Assembly: GCA_001661245.1 (NCBI GenBank)
Contig: KV454014.1
Coordinates: 28,668 to 92,667 of the forward strand
Length of the DNA: 64,000 nt
From: Pachysolen tannophilus NRRL Y-2460
Lineage: Eukaryota; Ascomycota; Pichiomycetes; Alaninales; Pachysolenaceae
Reading direction: 5' to 3'
Shown here piece after piece: positions 28,427 to 44,027 of this stretch (its first letter is position 1; every line of letters begins with the position of its first letter). Position numbers and translations under genes: made by a program. Below the pieces are notes generated by a model that was given only the letters and a program-made list of their open reading frames with translations, made no database searches and had not been told where the DNA came from.

Positions 28427-28898
28427 ATTAAAAATCAATTTATTCTCAAACCTTTTCTATTCAAATTAAAAATAAAAAAAACAAATTTTTGATTCTAAAA
28501 TGATTAATACTTCTTCCTCGTCTACATGTTTCGTTAAAAAAAAAAAATCATATAGTTCATTAAATATAAATAAAAAGAATATCAAATGCGGTACGCATTT
28601 AGCAAAAAAAGTATTAAAGCAGCGGTGCACCTTCTAATACGCTTTCTTTTACAAAAAAAGTGGTACACTTTTAGTTTCCACACTTGCGTACCACAATTTT
28701 TTTATAATGTGTACGCAAGTGTGTAATAAGATATGCGGCCGCGTATGCGTAAAGCGTTGTGCGCACTTGTGTGCGCAGTTTGCAACTATTTGCGCACCGC
28801 ATTTTTTGTTTATTTCAAAAAATCAATTTAATTGTATGGTGATGACCCATTATCTTATCAATATTATTATTTCTTTTTTAATTTTTTAATTCCCATCA
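28427..28898. promoter_or_regulatory. CBP4/CTR2 divergent promoter with second GCGCA/TACGC-rich island
   Basis: 472 bp between CBP4 and CTR2. Bases about 28586-28805 carry many TACGC, GCGCA and TGCGC words and an 8-bp palindrome GCGGCCGC (near 28735), in an otherwise AT-rich setting. This resembles the 4880-5190 island upstream of ADE2. No gene seen. Confidence 0.6.
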
Positions 28899-29533
28899 AT
28901 GTCAACACCAATGTCAGATATGCCAGATATGCCATCTCACCATGATCATGGTGATATGGGGTCCAGTTCTTGTAAGATGAGTGTAAGTTTAAAAGAAAAA
29001 AAAAAAGTTGAATGAAACTTAATTTACTTAAATTTTTTTTTAAAAAACCCATTTTATTAACATGTAATTTTATAATTTTTTAATTTTTTTGTTTTCTCTA
29101 TTAGATGTTATTAACTTGGGATTATGAGGATAGTTGTATTTTATCCTCATCATGGCATATCCATAATACAAGGGATTTATTTTTTTCAATTTTATTTACT
29201 ATACTGTTAAGTGCTGGTTATGAATTATTTAAAAAAAAATCACAAATTTATATTACGAAAAATTTTACAATGTCACCTTCTTCTATACCATTAGTTGAAG
29301 AAAATTCAAGACTTTTAACAAGACGTCTTCGGGTATTAAAGTTTTATAGAAGTATTCTTTATGCAATTAGAGTTTTCTATAGTTTTATGTTGATGTTAGT
29401 ATTTATGAGTTTTAATTGGTGGATCATTTTAAGTGTTGTCTTTGGTAGTGGGTTAGGTTATTTTTTATTTGAAAATAATTCAGATTTGATTGATGATAAG
29501 ACAACTGATAGTGGTAGTTTGGCATGCCATTGA
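28899..29533 (+). CDS. CTR2: Ctr2-type vacuolar copper transporter (one intron)
   Basis: Exon 1 28899-28982 (28 codons) and exon 2 29105-29533 give 170 residues. The 122-bp intron has donor GTAAGT and acceptor ATTAG with an ATTAAC branch candidate. Exon 1 supplies the Met/His-rich copper-binding N-terminus (MSDMPDMPSHHDHGDM) followed by CKMSMLLTWDYEDSCIL across the junction. Exon 2 has three hydrophobic spans, including FMLMLVFM with the Met-x3-Met motif of the CTR pore. The terminal GSLACH resembles the C-terminus of S. cerevisiae Ctr2, which releases copper from the vacuole. Without exon 1 the protein would lack its copper-binding start, which supports the splice model. Confidence 0.92.
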
Positions 29534-29758
29534 GAACACTTGAATATTAATGAATATTTTCCCACTTTTTCATCTTTCTTTTTTTTTTTTTAGCCTTTTC
29601 AATTATAATTTCTTTTCTTTTTTGGGTGTATAGTTAATTTGATATGATATGATCATTTTATTAATAAAAAAAATTTTTGATCAATTAAATAATTTTTCAG
29701 TTTTTTTAATATTCCCATCAAATTGATTATATTTCCTCAACTTTTCTTTCGTTAATCG

Positions 29759-30910
29759 ATGATATTTCAAAGTTCAAGGTGTTTGATGTCACTGGTAGAT
29801 TCTGTTTTAATAACACCAACACCAAAACCAAAATATTTTTTCGAAAATGGGTTAAGAAAAATTGAACCATATTATCATTTAAATAAAACATTTGTTAAAG
29901 GTAGATGGGTTAATAAAACTTTATTAGAAATTTTTAAACTGGAATTTAAAAGTTATTATGATTTAGATTATTTATTAAATAAGAAAAATAGTTACCGTGT
30001 AATAAGAAGGCAAAGAAATAATGAAATAATAAGTGGATTAAAATTAATTGATTTAAAATTAAATCATGGTGATTTAGTTGAAAATATTCAACATAAACAT
30101 GAACCACCAGTTAAATATAATGATAAAATTAAAATAATATTTGAAGATGAATTTTTATTAGTTATAGATAAACCATCAGGAATTCCAGTTCATTCTACTA
30201 AAAATTATTATTATAATACAATAATTGAAATTTTGAAAAATGAATATAATTATAAAAATTTATATCCATTACATAGATTAGATAAATTAACATCTGGTAT
30301 ATTAATTCTTTCCAAAAATAATTCTAAAAATTCTTATTATCAAGATTTATTTAAACTGAAACAAGAAAATCAAGTAATAAAAGAATATATTGCTAAAGTT
30401 GATGGTAAATTTCCTTATAATCAATTTTTATGTCAAGATGATATTATTCAAATTGATTTCCATAAATCTTTTAATGAATGTGGTATTAAAAATCCTAAAA
30501 AATCTAGTACATTATTTGAATTTTTACAATATGATCATAATATGAATCAAAGTTTATTAAGATGTAAACCATTAACTGGTAGGACTCATCAAATAAGAAT
30601 TCATTTAAAAAAAATTGGGTTCCCAATTGTAAATGATCCATTATATGGTAAAAATGGATTATTAAATGAAATTCAAGATTTGAAAGAAATTGATGAAATA
30701 AAATTTAATAATTGTATTGAAATTTTACATTCAAAAATTGATAATTTAATGCTTGATGAAACTAATAATTGTAAAGAATGTGGAATTTATCTGTATAAAG
30801 ATCCAGATATAAATAATTTATTTATTTGTCTTCATTCTCAAGTTTATAATTTCCCAAATATTAATTTATTTTTTAAAAGTGATTTACCAGAATGGGCTTT
30901 AATTGAATAA
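29759..30910 (+). CDS. RNA pseudouridine synthase, RluA/Rib2-Pus6-Pus9 family
   Basis: A 383-residue enzyme that isomerises uridine to pseudouridine in RNA. The N-terminal YFFENGLRKIEPYYHLNKTF segment is typical of fungal Pus6/Pus9/Rib2 proteins. It is followed by an S4-like stretch and the catalytic domain: IIFEDEFLLVIDKPSGIPVH, PLHRLDKLTSGILIL with catalytic Asp175, and PLTGRTHQIRIHLKKIGFPI. There is no deaminase domain, so it is not the Rib2 fusion. CBP4 and PUS6 are near each other in S. cerevisiae, which favours Pus6 (tRNA position 31), but Pus9 cannot be excluded. It ends only 9 bp from the stop of the convergent gene. Confidence 0.88.
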   Translation: MIFQSSRCLMSLVDSVLITPTPKPKYFFENGLRKIEPYYHLNKTFVKGRWVNKTLLEIFKLEFKSYYDLDYLLNKKNSYRVIRRQRNNEIISGLKLIDLKLNHGDLVENIQHKHEPPVKYNDKIKIIFEDEFLLVIDKPSGIPVHSTKNYYYNTIIEILKNEYNYKNLYPLHRLDKLTSGILILSKNNSKNSYYQDLFKLKQENQVIKEYIAKVDGKFPYNQFLCQDDIIQIDFHKSFNECGIKNPKKSSTLFEFLQYDHNMNQSLLRCKPLTGRTHQIRIHLKKIGFPIVNDPLYGKNGLLNEIQDLKEIDEIKFNNCIEILHSKIDNLMLDETNNCKECGIYLYKDPDINNLFICLHSQVYNFPNINLFFKSDLPEWALIE

Positions 30911-30919
30911 TTGTTTTAA

Positions 30920-31909
30920 TTATTTTGGTCTTTCAATAATTGGTAAATTATTATTTAAACATATATTTTTAATTCTTCTCCAATCAATTTTGGAATTTGA
31001 TTTCATTACCCAAGTATTATTAGGAATTTTAATTCTATCAAATAATTTTTGATTAATTAAATTTAAAGGTTTCTTATTCAAATATGAAATTTGTACAATT
31101 TCCATTGATTTATCAAAATTTTGTTGGAAATCTAAAAATTCTTTTAAATTATTTGGTAAACATTCAATTGTATAAAAATAAGTTCCATCTTTAAAAATTT
31201 CAATATTATTAGAATAATATTTAAAGAATAATTCATTTATCTTTTTTTGCCAATAATGTCTATAAAAAGAATAACCAAGTGGATTTAAATTTTTGGAATT
31301 ACCATCTTTAATCTTTTTTTTATTCTTGTATAAATTAAATTCAAATCCACTGCTAAAATTTATTATTAAAGCAGGTTTAGATTTTCTAATTAATGATAAA
31401 TAATGATTTGAAGGCAGATAAATAAAACTAAACCATTTACATCGATGGAAAACAGGTGTATAAATATATAATTTCTGAGTAAAATATTCTTGAAATAATG
31501 CTTGAACAACTCCTTTTAAATCATTTTGTATAGATACAATTGGTATATTATCACCAATTAAAATCGATTTGTTTAAATATGATGGACTTATTGTAATAAT
31601 TTTCAAATTTTTAATCTTATTTAAACATTCCTCAATATTAACTTTCCCCGTTTCATTCACTTTGGGAACTTCAACCAATTTTCCTTCCTTCCTTTCCTTC
31701 ATATACTTCAAATTAATCGGATCAAATCCATCTTGATGTTCATGTCGCACATTTGACTTTACTCCAGCATTTGCCTTTAAGACTTGTCCACCACCAATTA
31801 ACTCAATATTCGGTAACTTAATCTCACTATGAAACAACACAGGTTGTTTAACCTTACTAGCCTTAGCCTTATTGACAATCACTATTCCTCTCTTAAACAC
31901 CACCATCAT
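30920..31909 (-). CDS. Uncharacterised 329-residue protein
   Basis: A complete frame with two adjacent start ATGs (31909, 31906). I do not recognise it. The N-terminus is basic and free of acidic residues for about 20 residues (FKRGIVIVNKAKASKVKQ), which could be a mitochondrial presequence. The rest is a globular, aromatic- and Lys/Asn-rich protein without membrane spans (KLYIYTPVFHRCKWFSFIYL, NPLGYSFYRHYWQKKINELF). Its C-terminus IPNNTWVMKSNSKIDWRRIK suggests a folded domain rather than chance coding. It is divergent from SSK1 and convergent with the pseudouridine synthase. The length, the codon pattern like its neighbours and the absence of low complexity make it a real gene; function is unknown. 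Confidence 0.75.
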   Translation of the reverse strand: MMVVFKRGIVIVNKAKASKVKQPVLFHSEIKLPNIELIGGGQVLKANAGVKSNVRHEHQDGFDPINLKYMKERKEGKLVEVPKVNETGKVNIEECLNKIKNLKIITISPSYLNKSILIGDNIPIVSIQNDLKGVVQALFQEYFTQKLYIYTPVFHRCKWFSFIYLPSNHYLSLIRKSKPALIINFSSGFEFNLYKNKKKIKDGNSKNLNPLGYSFYRHYWQKKINELFFKYYSNNIEIFKDGTYFYTIECLPNNLKEFLDFQQNFDKSMEIVQISYLNKKPLNLINQKLFDRIKIPNNTWVMKSNSKIDWRRIKNICLNNNLPIIERPK

Positions 31910-32147
31910 TCCCTCCTTTTGAATTCAATCCTACAATTGACAAAAACCTCTTATCTTATCTCGCCTTGCCTTGCCTTTCCTTGCCTTGCCTTGCCTTGCC
32001 TTTGGTTTCAATTCTATTAAATTATCACCACATTTATTAATTATTAAAAGGCTTAATTATTAAAAGGGGAAAAATAAATAGTAAAAAAAAGAAAATTTAT
32101 TAATTGAAAAGATGTTTATTAAATCTAATAATAAATACCATTAAAAA

Positions 32148-32178
<31 letters not shown>

Positions 32179-32225
32179 ATAAATCGATATTAGAGATATA
32201 TTGGGATTTAATAAGGTGATATAAG
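31910..32225. promoter_or_regulatory. Divergent promoter region upstream of SSK1
   Basis: 316 bp. It holds a CCTTG pentanucleotide repeat (31963-32003), A-rich sequence and a TA repeat (about 32153-32178) 50 bp before the SSK1 start. No gene seen. Confidence 0.6.
31963..32003. repeat. CCTTG pentanucleotide repeat
   Basis: About eight CCTTG/CCTTT units in tandem, with one CTTTC variant in the middle. It lies in the 5' flank of the uncharacterised 329-residue gene. Confidence 0.85.
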
Positions 32226-33971
32226 ATGTTTAATTCTCAGTCTACGACGGGATACCGGTATAATAATGGGGTGAATTGGAGTGGTAATACTGGGTTTAAT
32301 TCTGGGGGAGTAAATGGTGTTGGAAATGGTTCACTTAGAAGGGTATGGATCACTAGAGCAGGAAAGATTCCAACAACGGTGTTTACGAATCAGAGTACTA
32401 TTGTTGATGATTTGAAGACTTTGATTTTGTCAAAGTATCCAAATAGTTTGGGGAAACATTTTGATCCTAGTGATTTGATGATTAAATTGAAAATTGGGAA
32501 TAATAATAGTAATACTGGGGTGTATGGAGGAACAGGAGGAGGAGGAGGGTATAATAAAATGAATGCTAATGTGAATAATGAGCATTTGCAACTGCATCCT
32601 TTGTCGCCACAACCGGTCCCTGTTGCTTCGTCGCTTTTAAATGACAAAAATGATAATAATAATAATTATAATAATAATAATTATAATAATAATAATAGCA
32701 GTAGCGGTAACATGTTCAAATTTAAACAAAAACTGCTGTTTGAGTCCAATTTTCTGATACTGTACTCTGCTAATCCTTCACCAGTTAGCAATGCTTATAT
32801 ATTATTAGAACCTGATCAAAATATATGGCAGGTGATAGACCAGTACTACCCAAATGGTATGACTATAGATGATTGCTTGATTGTTGATGTACCAGATAAT
32901 AACGTTCAAGGAAATAATTTATCAACCCCAATAACTTCAAATTTTTCTCTGCAAACAAAGATTAATCCGCTGTCTTTAAATAATAGTGATCCTTCCTCAA
33001 GTAATAGGAAGAATTTCATATCAAACAATATTCATAAGAGATCTCAATCAACTCCTCAATCACCTTTAAATAGCGTTGTTGATAATAAAAATAATAACAA
33101 CGGTAATCAATCAAGTGTATTGATGATGCCCAAAAATTTTAATTCATTATCAACAAATTTGGAAAAATCTACTAGCTCTATTGATTATAATGAATTAGCA
33201 AATTTTGCAGGAAATGGAGGAGGAACAGGTTTGAATAATAAATCTCAATTGAAAAATACATTACCTCATATAATTGAAGATCAAAATAAACCATCGGTAG
33301 ATCCAACAAAGGCTAATAAACACAAGAATTCTTCATCTACTTCTTCGTTAATGGCTCATTCTCCGTTAAAGGAAAATTCTTCTTCCAATTCAATAAAACT
33401 TGCTGCTTTAAGTAAAAAATTCAAATCGACTACGGAAAAAGTTTTACCTTCAATAAATGTATTAGTAGTTGAAGATAATTCTATTAATCAAGCCATTTTA
33501 GGTGCTTTCTTAAGAAAGAGAAAGATAAATTATAAAATAGCTAAAAATGGACAAGAAGCTATAGAAAAATGGAAAGAAGGAAATTTTCATTTGGTATTGA
33601 TGGATATTCAATTACCAGTTAAATCCGGTATAGAGGCAACAATTGAAATACGTAGATTGGAAAAATTAAATAACATTGGTTTATTTAATAATGATTCTAC
33701 ATTGATTACTGGTAAGAATCTTAACAATACTAGCACTAGCAGTCTTGTTAAATTAAACTTAGAAGATGAATTGGATTCAAGTATTTTTAGAACACCAGTT
33801 ATTATAGTGGCTTTAACTGCTTCAACTTCAAAAATCGATAGACAAAAAGCATTAGCTGCCGGTTGTAATGATTTTCTAACTAAACCTGTAAATTTGGTGT
33901 GGTTGCAAAATAAAATTATCGAATGGGGTTGTATGCAGGCATTAATCGATTTCGATCATTGGAAGGACTGA
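32226..33971 (+). CDS. SSK1: Response regulator Ssk1 (HOG pathway)
   Basis: 581 residues. The C-terminal third is a receiver domain: INVLVVEDNSINQAILGAFL (acidic pocket), LVLMDIQLPVKSGIEA with phospho-acceptor Asp460, VIIVALTASTS, and FLTKPVNLVWL with Lys553. The receiver contains an insertion after IRRLEKLNN. Upstream is a long Asn/Ser/Gly-rich region with a conserved patch (RRVWITRAGKIPTTVFTNQSTIVDDLKTLI) near residues 35-75. Ssk1 takes phosphate from Ypd1; the unphosphorylated form activates the Ssk2/22 MAPKKKs under osmotic stress (established). The C-terminal ALIDFDHWKD resembles the Ssk1 terminus. Several CTG codons lie in the hydrophobic run KLLFESNFLILYS. Confidence 0.92.
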   Translation: MFNSQSTTGYRYNNGVNWSGNTGFNSGGVNGVGNGSLRRVWITRAGKIPTTVFTNQSTIVDDLKTLILSKYPNSLGKHFDPSDLMIKLKIGNNNSNTGVYGGTGGGGGYNKMNANVNNEHLQLHPLSPQPVPVASSLLNDKNDNNNNYNNNNYNNNNSSSGNMFKFKQKLLFESNFLILYSANPSPVSNAYILLEPDQNIWQVIDQYYPNGMTIDDCLIVDVPDNNVQGNNLSTPITSNFSLQTKINPLSLNNSDPSSSNRKNFISNNIHKRSQSTPQSPLNSVVDNKNNNNGNQSSVLMMPKNFNSLSTNLEKSTSSIDYNELANFAGNGGGTGLNNKSQLKNTLPHIIEDQNKPSVDPTKANKHKNSSSTSSLMAHSPLKENSSSNSIKLAALSKKFKSTTEKVLPSINVLVVEDNSINQAILGAFLRKRKINYKIAKNGQEAIEKWKEGNFHLVLMDIQLPVKSGIEATIEIRRLEKLNNIGLFNNDSTLITGKNLNNTSTSSLVKLNLEDELDSSIFRTPVIIVALTASTSKIDRQKALAAGCNDFLTKPVNLVWLQNKIIEWGCMQALIDFDHWKD

Positions 33972-34282
33972 TATATATATATATAAATATATATATATTT
34001 CTATTTCTTTACAAATTATTATTATTCTCAGAATGTGTTAGATATTATCAGTTTAATTCAGGTTAATACTTTTAAATATACTAAATTGTGGAGTATAATT
34101 AATACTCTTTTTTAATGTGAAAATATATATATATGAAAGAACAAAAAATTGTAATTTTGATTCAACATGTCTGATATCTGATTAAAATAAAATAAAATAA
34201 AATAAAAAAGTTTTAAAAAAAAAAAAAAAAAAAAATTAAGAAAAAGGAACTCAAAAACGGAACTAAGACATTATAAAAATAT
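33972..34282. other. Convergent intergenic region SSK1/BBC1
   Basis: 311 bp between stops. TA-rich tracts (33972-34000), AATAAAATAAAA repeats (about 34185-34207) and a poly-A run (34217-34236) fit 3'-end formation on both strands. No gene seen. Confidence 0.55.
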
Positions 34283-37200
34283 TCACCAATTGATATAATC
34301 CCTTCCGACGCACCTATAGACTCTAAGCTGTCCACTTTTAAGATCCCCTATTTTATAACTAACTTTGGAAATCTTACCGCTTGTGTCTGTTTCGAAAACT
34401 TTGAATTTGTTTTTCGTGCTATCAAAATCGTAGACGATACATGAAAATGGATTGGAATCATTTGTTCCAACCTCATATTGGAACTTTTGATGTAATTTGT
34501 TATGGCCTTGAAATTTGGCCTTTAATGACAAAATGTCCCCAGCTTTAATGTCATCATATTTATTAATAGTTTGATTTGAACTATTTCTGTAAACTAGCTG
34601 ACCATAAGCTCTAGTACCAATTGGTTGTAAAACTGGATATCTTTTCATCATTTTTTCAAAAACATAAGGAACTAATTTATTGTATCCAATGTTCGAATTT
34701 CCTAAAGATTCTGCAATCTTAACAATTTGTAAGCCATATTCTTGAGAGTAATAATCCAATAACTCTTTTCTAATTGAAGGAGCTGCTATTACATGCTGAT
34801 ATGTTGTTAATGTGTTGAAAGGATCATTGTAATTGAAATGCAATTCAATAACTAACTGCGATAAATCTTGATACAAGATATAATAATCACGATAAATAAC
34901 CTTCTTATTACCTCTTTTAACTAATTCATGGTCCTCGACTTCAAATATCATGTCTTTTCCATATCTAGATAACAAAGTTGGTGGTAATTCGGACTTCAAC
35001 CACCAATCTGACGTTGTATTCAAATCAATGTCAGTCAGAGCAGCACTTTCTGAAGTCAAAGTGTTTGAACGTCCAATATGATGTTCTGAACTTCTTCTCG
35101 CTGTAGCAGTAGCAGTAGCAGTAGCATCATGAGACTGTCTTCTATCTGAAGCGGTAATCGGAGGATGATCAAGAGGAAGCTGTTGCGGTGCTGGAGGTGC
35201 CGCTAAAGATGGTGCTGGTACTTGAGGTACCTGAGGAACCTGAGGTGAAGGCGGCGCATCTGATGGTGGCAAAGGAGGTGGAGCCTTTTCTCTATGAGGA
35301 TGTGACACAGAAGTCTTACGAATATCAGTTGGAACCGGGGGTACAGCAGCACTTGGAATAGGAGGAGATGTATCAAATGTCGTACTGGCTCTTCCAAGAT
35401 GGCCATAGTCTGCATGAGGAGATTGGGGCAAGTCAGAAGTAGTACCAGATCTTCCAAGAGTACCAATAGGTGCTGTGGAAGGAACTGGTGGAACATCAGT
35501 AACTGGTGGAATAGGTGGTGGTGGCCTCGAGGCAGCGGTCCTGGAAATATTTGGGGTTGCGGGAAGGTGCTGAGAACGAGCCGAAGGTGGAGGAATAGGT
35601 GGTGCACTTGTATGAGGTACAGACGGGCTTAATGTTGCTGTATTGTCTTCTGTCTCATCGTCATCTGCTTCATATCCTGTTGCCGTTGACTCTAAAGGTG
35701 CTGTTTGTAAGGATGGATTCGAACGTTTTGTTGCAGGTGCATGAGGTGGAACCGGAGGGACAGCTGCGGTTCCACCAATTTCCTTTTCTGATAAACCGTT
35801 CACAAAGTTTTGATCAGTACTTTGAACGAGCAGCACTTCATCTTCCTCTTCTTCTTCTTCATCATCCTCCTCTTCCTCATCTCCAACAGATTCATTAACA
35901 GAAGAAGCTATATTTTTCATGTTGCCTATTTTAAATGCTTCTTCCTCGGAAGTGTCTTCAGCATCGTGGACAATTGGTTTTCCATCTACTGTGCTACCCA
36001 CTGGTAAGGGCCGCGATGGGGGCAGAGGAATTGTCTCATGTGAAACTGGAGCTGTTGTATCTTCTTCTTCTTCGTCTCCTTCCTTAACTGACACTTTACC
36101 CTCTTCAACTGGTTCTGTGGGTTTAGGTAAAATTGGAGCAGCGTTTGCAAATGGGATAATTGAAATGGCTTCAGGTACATTAGAGTTTGATTCATCCTCT
36201 TCCTCTTGAGCTGTTTCCTCTACTTTCTTCTTATGGCGTTTCTTAGCTTTTTCTTCCTTAGCTGAAGAAACAGCAAAAGGACTATTCATACCCATCATAC
36301 CGTACATACCCATTCCACCAGACAATTTTGCCATACGTTCTCTTAAAGCACGCTTGCGAGCCTCTTCTTCGTCCTCTTCATCTACTTCACTTGACGAATC
36401 TCCCTCTCCTTCCTCATCGTCATTTTTTTCTTCATCATCATCTTCCTCATCTTCTTCTTCTTCTTTAGTTCCTGCTTCCTTCTTCACCTTTACTTCTTCT
36501 TCGTCGTCTTCTTCTCCTTCAAATTCTTGTTGTTGTTCTTGTAGATCGTTTTTTCCTTCAAATTCTCCATTTTCTCCAATTTCAGGAGATTCAATAGAAA
36601 TTCTACTTGTATCTGTAACTTGCAGTATATCTTCTCTTTCGCCAGATATCATCAGCTCTGACAGAACACCTGCATTGGCTTGTTTCAGTTGATGCTGCTG
36701 CTGCTGCTGCAGTTCTTGTTCCTTCTTTCTCAGTTTCAGTTCCCTCTTTTCTTGTTTTCTTCTTTCGATCTCAGCTGCTTTAGCAGCTTCTTCTGCTTGT
36801 CTTTGTTGTAATAATGCAATTCTCTCTTTAAGACTCAATTTTGGGCCTTCTTCTTCCTCGCTAATAGGCGAGGTAGCACTAACAACACTGTCATTGCTTT
36901 CCAGTACATTCGAGCTAACTGGTGGTGGATTAGGCAGTATAAATTGTTTAACTGGTGGTTTCTTATGATACGATTGCTCTGATGTTACCTCCTCTGGAGA
37001 TATTGGTTTAGATTCTCGGTTAAAAGTAGAAATACGGTTCAAAAAAGCATTTTTCTTAGGATTTGATTCCGTTTGTTCATCTTTAGTTCCCTCCAGTTGA
37101 GCTGGAGCATTTCCTCCAACCTCATCTTTAGCCGCTATTGCAGCCATTGGCTGCAGTTCAATAATATCACATTCCTTATGAGATGGTCTTCGAGGTACCA

Positions 37201-37417
37201 CTACTGCAGGTTTCTCTTCTTTAATCGTTTCAACAAAATTTCTTGGGAAAATACCCTTCTTCTTAGAGCCGCCAGCATCAACATAACTTCCACTATACCA
37301 CTCTTCATCTTCAATGGTTTCAACAATTATTTCCTGCCCCGCGGGGAATGGTAAATCATCCGGATAATCAGATGCATACTCATAAAGAGCGCGTACTTTA
37401 AATGGAACCGCCGACAT
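34283..37417 (-). CDS. BBC1: SH3-domain actin-patch protein Bbc1
   Basis: 1044 residues. An N-terminal SH3 domain (about 6-66: FKVRALYEYASDYPDDLPF, EWYSGSY, GIFPRNFVE) is followed by a long charged region. That region has a Gln/Lys coiled-coil segment and several Glu/Asp-rich tracts, then a Pro-rich region with many PPxPP motifs, and a conserved C-terminal domain from about residue 790 (WWLKSELPPTLLSRYGKDMIFE) to DYINW. This is the Bbc1/Mti1 layout. In S. cerevisiae Bbc1 binds type I myosins and Las17 and limits Arp2/3 activity at endocytic patches. BBC1 and APS3 are also close in S. cerevisiae. ATG at 37417 places the SH3 at the extreme N-terminus, as expected. Confidence 0.9.
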   Translation of the reverse strand: MSAVPFKVRALYEYASDYPDDLPFPAGQEIIVETIEDEEWYSGSYVDAGGSKKKGIFPRNFVETIKEEKPAVVVPRRPSHKECDIIELQPMAAIAAKDEVGGNAPAQLEGTKDEQTESNPKKNAFLNRISTFNRESKPISPEEVTSEQSYHKKPPVKQFILPNPPPVSSNVLESNDSVVSATSPISEEEEGPKLSLKERIALLQQRQAEEAAKAAEIERRKQEKRELKLRKKEQELQQQQQHQLKQANAGVLSELMISGEREDILQVTDTSRISIESPEIGENGEFEGKNDLQEQQQEFEGEEDDEEEVKVKKEAGTKEEEEDEEDDDEEKNDDEEGEGDSSSEVDEEDEEEARKRALRERMAKLSGGMGMYGMMGMNSPFAVSSAKEEKAKKRHKKKVEETAQEEEDESNSNVPEAISIIPFANAAPILPKPTEPVEEGKVSVKEGDEEEEDTTAPVSHETIPLPPSRPLPVGSTVDGKPIVHDAEDTSEEEAFKIGNMKNIASSVNESVGDEEEEDDEEEEEEDEVLLVQSTDQNFVNGLSEKEIGGTAAVPPVPPHAPATKRSNPSLQTAPLESTATGYEADDDETEDNTATLSPSVPHTSAPPIPPPSARSQHLPATPNISRTAASRPPPPIPPVTDVPPVPSTAPIGTLGRSGTTSDLPQSPHADYGHLGRASTTFDTSPPIPSAAVPPVPTDIRKTSVSHPHREKAPPPLPPSDAPPSPQVPQVPQVPAPSLAAPPAPQQLPLDHPPITASDRRQSHDATATATATARRSSEHHIGRSNTLTSESAALTDIDLNTTSDWWLKSELPPTLLSRYGKDMIFEVEDHELVKRGNKKVIYRDYYILYQDLSQLVIELHFNYNDPFNTLTTYQHVIAAPSIRKELLDYYSQEYGLQIVKIAESLGNSNIGYNKLVPYVFEKMMKRYPVLQPIGTRAYGQLVYRNSSNQTINKYDDIKAGDILSLKAKFQGHNKLHQKFQYEVGTNDSNPFSCIVYDFDSTKNKFKVFETDTSGKISKVSYKIGDLKSGQLRVYRCVGRDYINW

Positions 37418-37771
37418 AATAGCAATTGATTAACTACAAATTAGTTCAACTAAGAGTAGCTAATTGATAAAATGGATGGATAAAACCAATTACTTGTTGG
37501 ATTATACTTAATTGTTTAATTCATATATAGATTTATATATATATATATATTTATATATAAGAAACTGTTTAACTCAGCTTTTTGCTACACATTTATCTCT
37601 TCACTTGACACCTGGGGAATCGCCTTGTTCGGGTTCCTAAATGAGCCGTGTTTTGTACTTTTGACACGACCGTGGATCTGGAAGAGATGAGATCTCAAAT
37701 TGACAACGACAATGACAATGACAATGACAAAAGAGCTAGAGAGCTAAAGAACTAAAAAGATGAAGAGTCGA
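37418..37771. other. Intergenic BBC1 upstream / GCN2 downstream
   Basis: 354 bp between two - strand genes. It contains TA-rich sequence (about 37522-37559), a GACAAT repeat (37708-37730) and then overlapping short duplications (AGAGCTAG, AGAGCTAA, AGAACTAA) leading to the GCN2 stop. It must hold the BBC1 promoter. No gene seen. Confidence 0.55.
37708..37730. repeat. GACAAT hexanucleotide repeat
   Basis: Nearly four tandem GACAAT units, with a one-base variant before them, just beyond the GCN2 stop codon and so probably in its 3' untranslated region. Confidence 0.85.

Positions 37772-44027
<6,256 letters not shown>

Noticed and set aside
34283-37417. Long antisense ORFs within BBC1
   Set aside because: They are read-through of Ser/Pro/Glu codon repeats on the opposite strand of a clear SH3 protein.
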